From positions 62,001 through 126,000 of the forward strand of contig NC_015672.1 in the NCBI RefSeq assembly GCF_000218625.1: a stretch of DNA of 64,000 nucleotides. The letters are read 5' to 3'. Shown here piece by piece: positions 1 through 8,349 of the stretch. The position numbers were made by a program, and so were the translations under genes. How positions within the stretch are numbered: position 1 is the first letter of the stretch; each line of letters opens with the position of its first letter. Under the pieces are notes generated by a model. The model was not told the DNA's origin, did not search any database, and was given only the letters and a program-made list of their open reading frames with translations. Origin of the DNA: Flexistipes sinusarabici DSM 4947 (lineage in GTDB: Bacteria; Chrysiogenota; Deferribacteres; Deferribacterales; Flexistipitaceae).

Positions 1-57
1 TTGTTTGTTAAGATTAATAGATAGTTGATAAATTAAGACTTTATAAATAATTATGTG

Positions 58-175
58 ACTATCACCTTAAACTCGTTTCAGAGTCTCGTAACCTATTGAT
101 AGTAAGAGACGCTGGGATAAATGGTTGACTCTGTCCACCATTTATCCGCTTAAAGGGGACCCAGCAGCAGGATGT
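58..175 (+). promoter_or_regulatory. Structured 5' leader, candidate riboswitch
   Basis: The DNA before the osmolyte transporter gene can fold extensively. A perfect 10-bp stem pairs 115-124 (GGATAAATGG) with 138-147. GCTG at 111-114 pairs with CAGC at 162-165 around it, leaving an unpaired purine-rich tract (CTTAAAGGGGAC). GTCTC 83-87 can pair with GAGAC 106-110, and ACTATC 58-63 with GATAGT 98-103; these two cross, so they form a pseudoknot or alternatives. The CTTAAA-GGGGACCCA string recalls what I remember of ydaO-type c-di-AMP riboswitches, which control osmolyte transporters; a Na+-sensing class is also possible. The class is inference; the pairings are seen. Confidence 0.4.
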
Positions 176-223
176 TTTGTATAATATTTAAAGGAAAATA
201 ATAAAAACTTAAATGAGGTTAAT

Positions 224-1860
224 ATGAGTGAGGAGAAAAAAAATCAGCAGAGTGAAAATGGGAAGCGTGAATGGTTTCACCTTGATATTCATCCCTGGGT
301 ATTTTTTATTTCGGCTGCACTGATTATTTTGTTTGTCGTCGGTGCTATTTTATTCCAGAGTTATCTTGGTAATTTTTTCGGGCAGATGCAAAATGGGATG
401 TCAAAGTATGCCGGATGGTTTTTTATTTTTACAGTTAATATCGTTTTGGTGGTTTGTCTTGTGGTTCTGATAAGCAGGTTTGGGAGTATAAAACTTGGCG
501 GGCCTGATGCTGAGCCTGAATTTTCTACAATGGGCTGGTTTTCTATGCTTTTTTCAGCGGGAATGGGAATAGGGCTTTTATTCTATGGGGTAGCAGAACC
601 GATGTTCCACTATACCGCCAACCCCTTAACGGAACCGGGTACTCAGGAGGCTGCCCGAAAAGCCATGGACATAACCTTTCTTCACTGGGGACTTCATCCG
701 TGGGGTGTATACACAATAGTCGGATTATCGTTGGCTTTTTTCTCTTTTAATAAGAATCTGCCGTTATCTATCAGAACTGCCTTTTATCCGGTTTTTGGAG
801 AGAAAGTTTATGGCGGCATAGGCAATGTAATTGATATTATTGCAACAGTGGCTACACTTTTCGGCGTAGCCACTTCATTGGGGCTTGGTGTGCAGCAGGT
901 TAATGCCGGACTTGATCACTTGCTGGGCATAGGGCAAACCAAGACAATCCAGGTAATATTGATAACAATTATTACTGCCGTTGCTACCTGGTCAGTTGTT
1001 AACGGCCTGGACAAAGGTATTAAAAGGTTATCGCAAATAAATATAGGTTTGGCGTTTTTACTGCTGGTATTTGTGTTAATACTGGGTCCTACATATTTAT
1101 TTTAAACGCTTTTCTGGAGAATATCGGATATTACCTTCAATATCTGCCGCAGCTTTCCACATGGAATGAGACATATGAGCATTCCCAGTGGCAGCACGGC
1201 TGGACAATTTTTTACTGGGCATGGTGGATTGCGTGGTCTCCGTTTGTTGGAATGTTTATCGCCCGGGTATCCTATGGAAGGACAATTAAACAGTTTATTC
1301 TCGGAGTTCTTCTTGTACCAACTCTGGTAACTTTTATATGGATAACTGTTTTTGGTAATACAGCTCTTTTTATAGAAATGTTCGGGGCAGGAGGTATTGC
1401 TAAAGCGGTACAGGAAAACATTCCCCTTTCAATGTTTGTATTGATGGAAAATTTTCCATTGTCTACAGTTACTTCGGCTTTGACAGTATTTGTAGTGATT
1501 GCATTTTTTGTTACTTCATCTGACTCCGGTTCAATGGTAATAGATATTATTACTTCAGGCGGTAACCCCAATCCTCCTGTGCTTTCACGGCTTTTTTGGG
1601 CGATACTGGAAGGTGTGGTTGCGGCTTCTCTTCTTGTCGGTGGGGGCTTTGTTGCTCTCCAAACAGCGGCAATTACAACAGGTCTGCCGTTTGCTATAGT
1701 GTTGTTGGGCATGTGTTACGCCCTTTTTAAAGGTCTTTCGGAATATGCCGGGCCACAGGAGTTTAAAATAACCGGACCTGAGCTGAAAAAAACGCGTAGT
1801 GTTAAAGTAAAGAAAAAACCTAAGCTGGATAAAACTTTTGGCAGCAGAAGACTTTGGTAA
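224..1860 (+). pseudogene. BCCT-family osmolyte transporter, interrupted by a -1 frameshift
   Basis: Sodium-coupled importer of betaine, carnitine or choline type, an inner-membrane protein with about 12 helices. The first frame (224-1105) carries the N-terminal half with the GMGIGLLFYGVAEP and HWGLHPW segments. It ends at TAA 1103-1105, directly after a GPT motif. The family sequence continues in the -1 frame without interruption (FILNAFLENIGYYLQ, then the signature GWTIFYWAWWIAWSPFVGMF) to the stop at 1858-1860. Adding one T in the T-run at 1096-1098 would restore a normal protein of about 545 residues. Either a natural disruption or a homopolymer sequencing error explains this; everything else in both halves looks intact. 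It is followed 12 nt later by a betaine-binding protein gene, so the pair looks like an osmoprotection unit. Confidence 0.8.
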
Positions 1861-1872
1861 AGGGGGTGGGCA

Positions 1873-2763
1873 GTGATTAAAAAAATTATTTTTATTTTAT
1901 TAATGAGTTTTTTGGGAGTCAATCTTTTTGCAGCAGATAAAGTTGTGAAAATTGGATATGCAGACTGGTCAAGTTCAATTGCAACCAGTTATACTGTAAA
2001 GGCGATTATGGAAGAAAAAATGGGAGTGCGCTGCAGGCTGATAGAAATGCCTGCTGACGAAATGTGGAAATCAGTTGCAGAAGGCAGGGTTGATGCTATT
2101 TTATCTGCATGGCTGCCCGATACTCATGAAAAATATTATAACGAATATAAAGATTCCGTTGTAAATCTTGGTGCTAACCTTAAAGGGACTAAAATAGGAC
2201 TGGTTATTCCCCAGGTACCTTCCGGCAGATTTACCACAGGAACAGGGATACAAAACAAACCTTATATGAATATTGACTCTATCCCTGAGCTTCAACAATA
2301 TAAAACGAAACTGAAGAGAAGGATAATAGGTATAGATCCGGAAGCCGGTATAATGTTGAAAACAAGGGAAGCAATTGAAGAATATAATCTGGACAGTTTC
2401 AGATTAATTTCTATTAGTGAGCAAAATATGTTAAATGAGCTGGAGCGTGCCATAAGATATAAACAGTGGATTGTTGTCACCGGCTGGGAACCCCACTGGA
2501 TCTTTGCAAGGTGGGATCTGAAATTTCTGGATGACCCCAAAAATGTATATGGCGACGGCGGGTATATTGCTACTGTTGTAAGAAAGGGACTTAAAGACGA
2601 TATGCCTTCAATTTACAAGTTTTTGGACAATTTTTACTGGCAGAAAGATGATATTGAACAGGTTATGATGTGGATTCATCAAGATAGAGGGAATTTTCCT
2701 TACGAAAAAGCCCTTCGGTGGATTAAAGCCAATGAAAACAAAACACAAAATTGGCTGAATTAA
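1873..2763 (+). CDS. Glycine betaine-type substrate-binding protein (OpuAC/ProX family)
   Basis: Periplasmic solute-binding protein for quaternary-amine osmolytes, 296 residues. It starts with GTG at 1873, behind a strong purine tract (AGGGGGTGGG at 1861-1870). A signal peptide (MIKKIIFILLMSFLGVNLFA) precedes a mature chain beginning near ADKVVKIG. Trp-rich segments typical of the betaine-binding aromatic cage are visible (YADWSSS, SAWLPDTHEKYY, GWEPHWIFARWD). No ATP-binding or permease gene follows, so the normal ABC partners are missing here. It may serve a distant ABC transporter or assist the BCCT carrier encoded just upstream; the second idea is only a guess from context. Confidence 0.85.
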   Translation: MIKKIIFILLMSFLGVNLFAADKVVKIGYADWSSSIATSYTVKAIMEEKMGVRCRLIEMPADEMWKSVAEGRVDAILSAWLPDTHEKYYNEYKDSVVNLGANLKGTKIGLVIPQVPSGRFTTGTGIQNKPYMNIDSIPELQQYKTKLKRRIIGIDPEAGIMLKTREAIEEYNLDSFRLISISEQNMLNELERAIRYKQWIVVTGWEPHWIFARWDLKFLDDPKNVYGDGGYIATVVRKGLKDDMPSIYKFLDNFYWQKDDIEQVMMWIHQDRGNFPYEKALRWIKANENKTQNWLN

Positions 2764-2782
2764 TATTATATAAGGAGAAATC

Positions 2783-3457
2783 ATGTTTAGGGAGACTTTT
2801 TTACGCTATAGATACGGCTGCCTGAAACTATTTGCCAGAGAGGGAGACAGCGTGGTTTTCATGGGTTCAGCGTTTATAGTTCACAATGAAGGTTACCTGG
2901 TAACCGCTGCACATCTGCTTTACACACAGCAGAATCTTCTTGTAATTACAGGTGCATCCGGGGATGATTTTCATCATGTGTCCAATGAGGAGCATACACC
3001 GATACCTGTTAATGTGGTTGAAATTGATCATGACAGGGATCTTGCCCTTTTGAAAATTGATACGGAGATAAAGATTGAAATGCCTGACCATCTTATCGGT
3101 GTACCGGAGAATGTTCATATCGGTCACTATGTGTCATGTGTGGGCTACCCATTTGGTTTTCATCATGTGTTTAACCAGGCTATTCAATCAGCAATTGTAT
3201 CAGCAAAAATGAAAACTAAAAACGGAACAAATATTTTTCTGTTTAACTCGATGATACATTTAGGTACCAGAGGCGGACCGCTTATTGACGTTGAAGAAGG
3301 CCGGGTTATCGGAGTTGTGGCAGGACAGTTTGACCCATTTGAAGCAGCACCTAAATTCATGAGAGAGGAAGATCTGCCGGGGTCAAGCTTTTCCTATGCC
3401 ATTTCTATTGAATACGTTGAAGATATGCTGAAAGAACAAGGGGTGGAGATTATTTGA
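2783..3457 (+). CDS. Trypsin/HtrA-fold protein lacking the catalytic serine (pseudoprotease)
   Basis: Chymotrypsin-fold domain of 224 residues with no signal peptide and no PDZ domain. The His of the triad lies in TAAH (His44) and the Asp in DRDLALL (Asp86). The nucleophile motif, normally GNSGGP, reads GTRGGP, so the serine position holds Arg163. The codon is AGA in otherwise clean sequence, and there is no frameshift or stop, so this looks like a maintained non-proteolytic protein rather than a decayed gene. It starts at ATG 2783 with AAGGAGAA upstream, 19 nt after the binding-protein gene, so it is probably cotranscribed. A scaffold or binding role is inference. Confidence 0.75.
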   Translation: MFRETFLRYRYGCLKLFAREGDSVVFMGSAFIVHNEGYLVTAAHLLYTQQNLLVITGASGDDFHHVSNEEHTPIPVNVVEIDHDRDLALLKIDTEIKIEMPDHLIGVPENVHIGHYVSCVGYPFGFHHVFNQAIQSAIVSAKMKTKNGTNIFLFNSMIHLGTRGGPLIDVEEGRVIGVVAGQFDPFEAAPKFMREEDLPGSSFSYAISIEYVEDMLKEQGVEII

Positions 3458-3465
3458 TTTTATCA

Positions 3466-3568
3466 ATATACCGCAGTCATTTAAGCGTGCAAAACTTATC
3501 CATACCTGATCGATATAATTTATTCGGTCTTTTTTGTCAATTTTGTATTCAATCGTTTCAGCTGCGAT
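3466..3568 (-). pseudogene. Decayed N-terminal fragment of a PAS-like protein
   Basis: On the minus strand a short stretch reads AAETIEYKIDKKDRINYID followed by a Trp and an SFARLND-like end. This resembles the start of PAS-like signalling proteins (Y-x-I-D-x-x-D-x-I...W-x-x-FA-x-x-N). A good ribosome-binding sequence AGGAG lies 8 nt before the expected start, but the start codon is ATC. The similarity stops near 3466, where the reading frame runs into the antisense of the preceding protease-like gene. I read it as a truncated relic. The rest of the 3458-3704 gap holds only possible TATAAT -10 boxes (3673-3678, 3694-3699) before glnE. Confidence 0.35.
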
Positions 3569-3704
3569 AACTTTTACTCCTATACGAATTACAGGCAAAT
3601 TTTAAAGCTGTAATTTTATTTAAGAAACCAAACAATGCCATTATAAAATGAAAATATGTATATCTTTTACTTTATAATCAGTACCAATTTCTTTATAATG
3701 GGTT

Positions 3705-6554
3705 ATGGACACAAGTGCAGTATTTACCGATGAGATTAAACGAAATTTAGGACCCAAAGAGTGCGAAAATCTTGAATATCTTTGCAGCCATTCACAGTTA
3801 ATTGCAAAATTTCTGCTCAATTACCCGGGCATAATCGATTATTTGTATAATAATCTCCATTCCGAACGCAGTGTGGTGAGTGTTCTTAAAAGCAATGTAG
3901 ATTTATTAAATTATGCAGGCAGAGAATCAGATTTTCTGAAAAGCCTAAGAATTATGAGGATGCGCGAGTATTTATTGATTGCGTATAAAGATCTGATCGA
4001 AAAAACAGATGTTAAGGATATAACGGCAAACATATCCTCTTTTGCTTCGGCCGCTTTGGAAGCAGCCTATAAAAAATCTTACAAAGATTTAACCCGCCTG
4101 TATGGAATACCTCTTACCGAGAGCAATAAAGAATGCGCTTTTTGTATTATAGGACTTGGCAAACTGGGAGGCTGGGAGCTTAACTTTTCTTCAGATGTGG
4201 ATATAATGTTTGTTTATGAAACGGAGAAGGGAAGTACAGCAGGCGGCAGTAAAGGGAGCCTGGAGAATCATGTATTTTTTGTGAAACTGGCTGAAAAAAT
4301 AAAATATTATATTTCTGAAAACACAGAAGACGGAATAGTTTACCGTGTGGATTTGAGGCTCAGGCCGGACGGGGATAAAGGAGCCATTGCTCTGCCTTTG
4401 AGAAGCTACGAACTGTATTACGAATCTTACGGGCAGAGCTGGGAAAGGATGATGCTTCTTAAGTCTTTGCCGGTAGCCGGTAATCTGGAGCTTGGAACAA
4501 GATTTTTTGAGGTGGTGAAACCTTTTGTTTTTAAGAAAAGTATCGATTACAAGCTGATTGATGAGCTGTCTAGAATAAAGTCAAAGATTAATGAGCGTGT
4601 AAAATATAAAAAAGATCATATGAATGTCAAGCTGGGTAAGGGAGGCATAAGGGAAATTGAATTTATCATTCAGGTACTTCAGATACTTAACTACTCCAAA
4701 TACCCGGATGTCTTTAGACGTAACAGTCTTGAAGCTATTCATGCTCTTAATGAATATAATTTGCTTGGGAAAGATGAAGCTGATTCTCTGAGCGAATCAT
4801 ATATTTTTTTGAGAAAGCTGGAGCATATGGCTCAGATTGAAAAGGGGCTGCAGACGCACAGAGTGCCTATTAATTCCCAAGGATTCGATAAATTTCTTGA
4901 GCGCTCCGGATATACAGATAAAGAGGATTTTTTAAAAGACTATAACCACTATACGGGCAGCGTTAACCGTATTTTCAATGATATTCTTAAAGAGAATGAA
5001 GTAAATCCTGTATCGATAGTTTTTGATGAGGAAATGGGGAATGAGGATATTGCTGAATATCTTGAAAGCATAGGGATAAAGGATGCCCAAGAGTGTGCCG
5101 GGATACTTGCCAAAATTGTCAGCGGCAGAAAATCGCGCCCCCGCAGCGCTTCAGAAACTCAGATTCTGGCAAGGCTTCTCAGTATGGTTATAAACGAGGT
5201 TAAAACAACCCAGAATCCTTTAAATACACTTGGCTATTTTGAAAAATTTTTTTCCACGAATAACACCATCCACTTTTTCTTTGATATATTTTGTGAAATG
5301 CCTAAAATTTTAAGCAAAATTACTACAATCTTTTCAATCAGCCCCTATCTTTCAAATATTATCATTAAGAACAGCAACATCCTTGATTATATTTATGATC
5401 CGAAGAATCCTTTTTACAAAGAAAACGAATTATTCGAAACATTGTATAAATCCATCAAGAATGTAGAGGATGATGAGGAATATGAATATGACATTATCAG
5501 AAAAAAGCATCAGGAGTTATTGTTTAACATCAGCTATGCATATATCAATAAAGATATCAATGTAATACAGTTTAACAGATCCCTCAGCAAGCTGGCAAAG
5601 GCGACTGTAAAGCTAGCTTTTATAAGAGAAGAAGGAAGGCTTTCCAAAAGATTCGGCAGACCCAAAAATTCGGAGGAAGAAGACTGCGGTTACACAGTAA
5701 TAGGGATGGGGAAGCTCGGCAGTGAGGAAATGAGTCTGGGAACAGACCTTGATATGATAGTCCTTTATGAAGACGATGGAGAGACGTCCTCTTCCAACAA
5801 TATCAGCAATAAGGTTTATTACTCTAAACTTGTCCAGAAAGTGATTTCTTTTTTATCCACAATAACTGTTTTCGGCCAGCTTTACAAAATAGATATGAGA
5901 CTTCGCCCCAGCGGTGCCAGCGGAACACTGGTCACATCGTTAGCCTCCTTTGAAGATTATCAGAAAAGAAAGGCTATGACATGGGAAAAGCAGGCTATGC
6001 TGAGGGGAAGTGCTTTTTATTATACAAAAAATTCTTTGAAAGAACATTTTGAAGATGTAAAGAAAGATGTTCTTTTTCGAACCGCAATAAGTAATGATGA
6101 AGTTAGAGAAATCTATGATATGAGAAAGCGTATAGAGAAGGAAAAGGGCATTCCGCTGAGTAAAAATAATATAAAAGCCGGTTACGGAGGAATTATTGAT
6201 ATTGAGTTTGCCGTACAGATGCTGCAGCTGGTTTATGGATGCAAATATGAGGAACTGAGGCAGACGAGCACTCACAATGTTCTGCATGCGCTGAAATCAA
6301 GCGGCATTCTCAAAGGACGGGATTATTATGCCCTTCATAACAGTTATCTTTTCTATAGAAATCTTGAAAATCTTATAAGAGCTTATCAGAATACTTCGGC
6401 TTCGCGTCTGCCCAGAGACAGGGATGTTCTGGAACATATAAGCCTTTTTTTCGGTTTTAAAGACAGCGGGGGGGAGAAATTAATGAAAGAGTATGAGACA
6501 GTGCGGAAAACCGTAAGGGCGGCTTTTAACAGAATTTTTGACAAATATTTATGA
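3705..6554 (+). CDS. glnE: Bifunctional glutamine synthetase adenylyltransferase/deadenylase
   Basis: Controls glutamine synthetase by attaching AMP to it and phosphorolysing it off again. 949 residues, close to the E. coli enzyme (946). Two nucleotidyltransferase domains are visible in the family order. The first has GLGKLGGWELNFSSDVDIM near residue 150, the second GMGKLGSEEMSLGTDLDMI near residue 666. Each is followed by a helical domain with the RLRPxG and GKGGIREIEF or GYGGIIDIEF motifs. The ATG at 3705 has no strong Shine-Dalgarno sequence. Its regulator partner GlnD is encoded 8.6 kb downstream; neither glnA nor a PII gene is present in the window. The ThiE-like gene overlaps its last 4 nt. 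Confidence 0.95.
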   Translation: MDTSAVFTDEIKRNLGPKECENLEYLCSHSQLIAKFLLNYPGIIDYLYNNLHSERSVVSVLKSNVDLLNYAGRESDFLKSLRIMRMREYLLIAYKDLIEKTDVKDITANISSFASAALEAAYKKSYKDLTRLYGIPLTESNKECAFCIIGLGKLGGWELNFSSDVDIMFVYETEKGSTAGGSKGSLENHVFFVKLAEKIKYYISENTEDGIVYRVDLRLRPDGDKGAIALPLRSYELYYESYGQSWERMMLLKSLPVAGNLELGTRFFEVVKPFVFKKSIDYKLIDELSRIKSKINERVKYKKDHMNVKLGKGGIREIEFIIQVLQILNYSKYPDVFRRNSLEAIHALNEYNLLGKDEADSLSESYIFLRKLEHMAQIEKGLQTHRVPINSQGFDKFLERSGYTDKEDFLKDYNHYTGSVNRIFNDILKENEVNPVSIVFDEEMGNEDIAEYLESIGIKDAQECAGILAKIVSGRKSRPRSASETQILARLLSMVINEVKTTQNPLNTLGYFEKFFSTNNTIHFFFDIFCEMPKILSKITTIFSISPYLSNIIIKNSNILDYIYDPKNPFYKENELFETLYKSIKNVEDDEEYEYDIIRKKHQELLFNISYAYINKDINVIQFNRSLSKLAKATVKLAFIREEGRLSKRFGRPKNSEEEDCGYTVIGMGKLGSEEMSLGTDLDMIVLYEDDGETSSSNNISNKVYYSKLVQKVISFLSTITVFGQLYKIDMRLRPSGASGTLVTSLASFEDYQKRKAMTWEKQAMLRGSAFYYTKNSLKEHFEDVKKDVLFRTAISNDEVREIYDMRKRIEKEKGIPLSKNNIKAGYGGIIDIEFAVQMLQLVYGCKYEELRQTSTHNVLHALKSSGILKGRDYYALHNSYLFYRNLENLIRAYQNTSASRLPRDRDVLEHISLFFGFKDSGGEKLMKEYETVRKTVRAAFNRIFDKYL

Positions 6555-7108
6555 AAAAAATAATTTTTGTTTTGGATTTTGATACTTTTAAGGACACTTT
6601 ATTTGAAACCGCCCTATATGCAGCAAAATTTGATGTATGTATCTGGCTGCGTATTAAAGGCAGAAGCGGCAGGTTTGTTTTTAATACAGCATATAAAATC
6701 AGGAAGCTGGTTCCCCAAGCCCATTTGATTTTATCTGAGAGAGCTGATATTGCACATCTCTGCTCCTTCGAGAGTGTTCATCTCAACGCCGGCAGTCCGC
6801 CTCCCCAGGAAATCAGGATGTTTTTTCCTGATTTGACAGTAGGATATTCCGCCCATAGTAAGGACGAAATACGTGAAACTGAAGCTGACTATTATACCCT
6901 GAGCCCGCTTTTTTATACGAAAAAAAATTATCCAGTGGCACCGCTGGAAAATACAGACTTAACGGGAATTAACAAAAAGATTTATGCTTTGGGAGGAATA
7001 AACTCCTCCAATATCTCTAAAGTAAAGGATATGGGGTTCTACGGAGCGGCAGGGATTTCATTTGTGCAGGAATTGCCCCGAATTAAAAAGTTTTTTAATC
7101 AGCCCTGA
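6551..7108 (+). CDS. ThiE/TenI-like (thiamine-phosphate synthase superfamily) protein
   Basis: A 185-residue TIM-barrel protein of the thiamine monophosphate synthase/TenI superfamily. Recognisable elements are GYSAHSKDE (family G-x-S-x-H), DYYTLSPLFYTKKNY (family DY-x-x-x-G-P-x-F-x-T) and the phosphate-binding ALGGINSSNI near the C-terminus. The NDR motif that contacts the pyrimidine in true ThiE is changed to SERADIA. The protein is also shorter than typical ThiE (about 210), so it may be a TenI-like or unrelated phosphate-sugar-binding member. It overlaps glnE by 4 nt (ATGA), indicating translational coupling. Its 3' end overlaps the convergent IclR gene by 10 nt. Confidence 0.7.
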   Translation: MKKIIFVLDFDTFKDTLFETALYAAKFDVCIWLRIKGRSGRFVFNTAYKIRKLVPQAHLILSERADIAHLCSFESVHLNAGSPPPQEIRMFFPDLTVGYSAHSKDEIRETEADYYTLSPLFYTKKNYPVAPLENTDLTGINKKIYALGGINSSNISKVKDMGFYGAAGISFVQELPRIKKFFNQP

Positions 7109-7884
7109 AAACCCAGTCTTTTTGAGATTTCCCTCGAGTACTTTTTTAAAACGGGAAGAATTTCCTCTGTCATCTTTTCGTCACTCATTCTGCAGGCCGG
7201 CCCGCTTACACTCAGAGCAGAAACCGGTACACCGAGATAATCTTTTATAGGTATTGCTATACACCTGACACGCTCTTCAAACTCTTCATCATCTATTGCG
7301 TAATCTTTCTCACCAACATCTCTGAGATGCTTTTTCAAAGCCGGAAGTGATGTGATTGTTTTGTCAGTATAGCGTCTTAGACGGGCACCCATATATATCT
7401 TGTTCAGTTCCTCTTCAGAGGCGTATGCCAGCTGTGCTTTGCCGATTGCCGTACAGTAAGCGGGAACATCCCTGCCCACACGTGAAACAATTCTAACTGT
7501 CTGGGGAGCTTCAACGATATCAAGGTATATTACACTGCCTTCCCTTAAAATACCTATGTAAACTGACTCATTTACCTGCTCAACAATTTTTTCCATAAAA
7601 GGCTTGGCCAGTTTAAGGATTCCCAGTTTATTAATAAATTTCTGACCCAGGTTAAATATACCTATACCGAGTCTGTAGTTCTCGGTGTTCATATTCTGTT
7701 CTATGTAACCTCTTGATTCCAGTGTTGCAAGCAGACGAAAAACGTTATTTTTATGAAGTCCCAATGTTTTACTGAGCTCTGTAACACCGAACTCTTCCTT
7801 TTTCTCCGCTGTTCTGAACACTTCAAAAAGCTCTAAAGCATGATGTACCGACTGAATCGGCTTTACATTTGTTTTATACGGCAT
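7099..7884 (-). CDS. IclR-family transcriptional regulator
   Basis: DNA-binding regulator of 261 residues. The N-terminal winged helix-turn-helix is at about residues 10-75 (TELSKTLGLHKNNVFRLLATLESRGYI), and the IclR effector-binding domain follows (IGILREGSVIYLDIVE, AYCTAIGKAQLAY, CIAIPIKDYLGVPVSALSVSGP). I chose ATG 7884, preceded by GAGGAG at the right distance, over an in-frame ATG 54 nt upstream with no such signal. It is divergent from feoB across a 465-bp gap and convergent with the ThiE-like gene. No catabolic operon is adjacent, so its target is unknown; self-regulation is usual in the family. Confidence 0.9.
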   Translation of the reverse strand: MPYKTNVKPIQSVHHALELFEVFRTAEKKEEFGVTELSKTLGLHKNNVFRLLATLESRGYIEQNMNTENYRLGIGIFNLGQKFINKLGILKLAKPFMEKIVEQVNESVYIGILREGSVIYLDIVEAPQTVRIVSRVGRDVPAYCTAIGKAQLAYASEEELNKIYMGARLRRYTDKTITSLPALKKHLRDVGEKDYAIDDEEFEERVRCIAIPIKDYLGVPVSALSVSGPACRMSDEKMTEEILPVLKKYSREISKRLGFQG

Positions 7885-8045
7885 AAGATTCTCCTCTTTT
7901 TCAGATGATATTAAAATATAACAGTTTTCTGAATTCAAATCAACTTTGTTTAAAATCTGTAATTCTTATTTTTATATTTGTCAATATTAAATAAATTGGC
8001 GCCCTCCCATTTTTTTTAAAATATTGCTATAGCGGGACGTTATTA

Positions 8046-8101
8046 GTGAAATAATGAAATGGCGAGATAGTGAGGAAGCGAGATGGAGAAATGGTGAAGT
8101 G
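8046..8101. repeat. Degenerate 8-bp tandem repeat (7 copies, consensus GTGAAATG)
   Basis: Seven consecutive octamers fit the pattern R-N-G-A-R-R-D-R: GTGAAATA, ATGAAATG, GCGAGATA, GTGAGGAA, GCGAGATG, GAGAAATG, GTGAAGTG. They lie in the 465-bp gap between the IclR gene and feoB (7885-8349). The rest of this gap has a tail at about 8140-8170 that resembles sequence near 11040-11068, a second low-complexity tract (about 8208-8255) rich in TTACG and GCATC with an inverted repeat GATGC/GCATC at 8230-8245, and the feoB promoter. No gene is visible in it. Confidence 0.6.
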
Positions 8102-8285
8102 GCCTATTGATTGAGCAGTGTTTTTGCATATTAGTATATTTGTTATTAGTAAAGCGGTTGACACCTAAACAACATCAAATACTTTTAGTTACCTATAATT
8201 CCCCTTATTACGTCTTACGTTTCATCTATGATGCATTAACGCATCACGCATTACTGCTTTTTTGAGGGAGGTATTAAAAATAATA

Positions 8286-8314
8286 TTGACAAATTTGTTA
8301 GGAAACTCTAACTT
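8286..8314 (+). promoter_or_regulatory. feoB promoter with overlapping palindromic operator
   Basis: A consensus -35 box TTGACA (8286-8291) is followed after 17 bp by a weak -10, TAACTT (8309-8314). The palindrome GTTAG-GAAACT-CTAAC at 8297-8312 sits in the spacer and overlaps the -10, an ideal position for a repressor. TTAGG/CTAA half-sites are reminiscent of iron-dependent DtxR/IdeR-type operators, which commonly control feo genes. Assignment to that family is inference. Confidence 0.5.
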
Positions 8315-8349
8315 TCTTTTGTGCCAGTAAGAATAGAAAGGGAGAAAAA

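Noticed and set aside
1101-1107. TTTAAAC, a classic -1 slippery heptamer, lies at the BCCT frameshift.
   Set aside because: Its codon phasing fits the downstream frame, not the frame being read up to the stop at 1103-1105, so it cannot produce the shift needed. A missing T in the TTT run is simpler.
1272-1712. A 146-codon minus-strand ORF opposite the BCCT C-terminal half.
   Set aside because: It is antisense to conserved membrane helices and the translation has no known pattern.
7099-7108. The 10-nt overlap of the ThiE-like and IclR genes considered as a sign of misannotation.
   Set aside because: Both C-termini look natural and tail-to-tail overlaps of this size are common in compact genomes.
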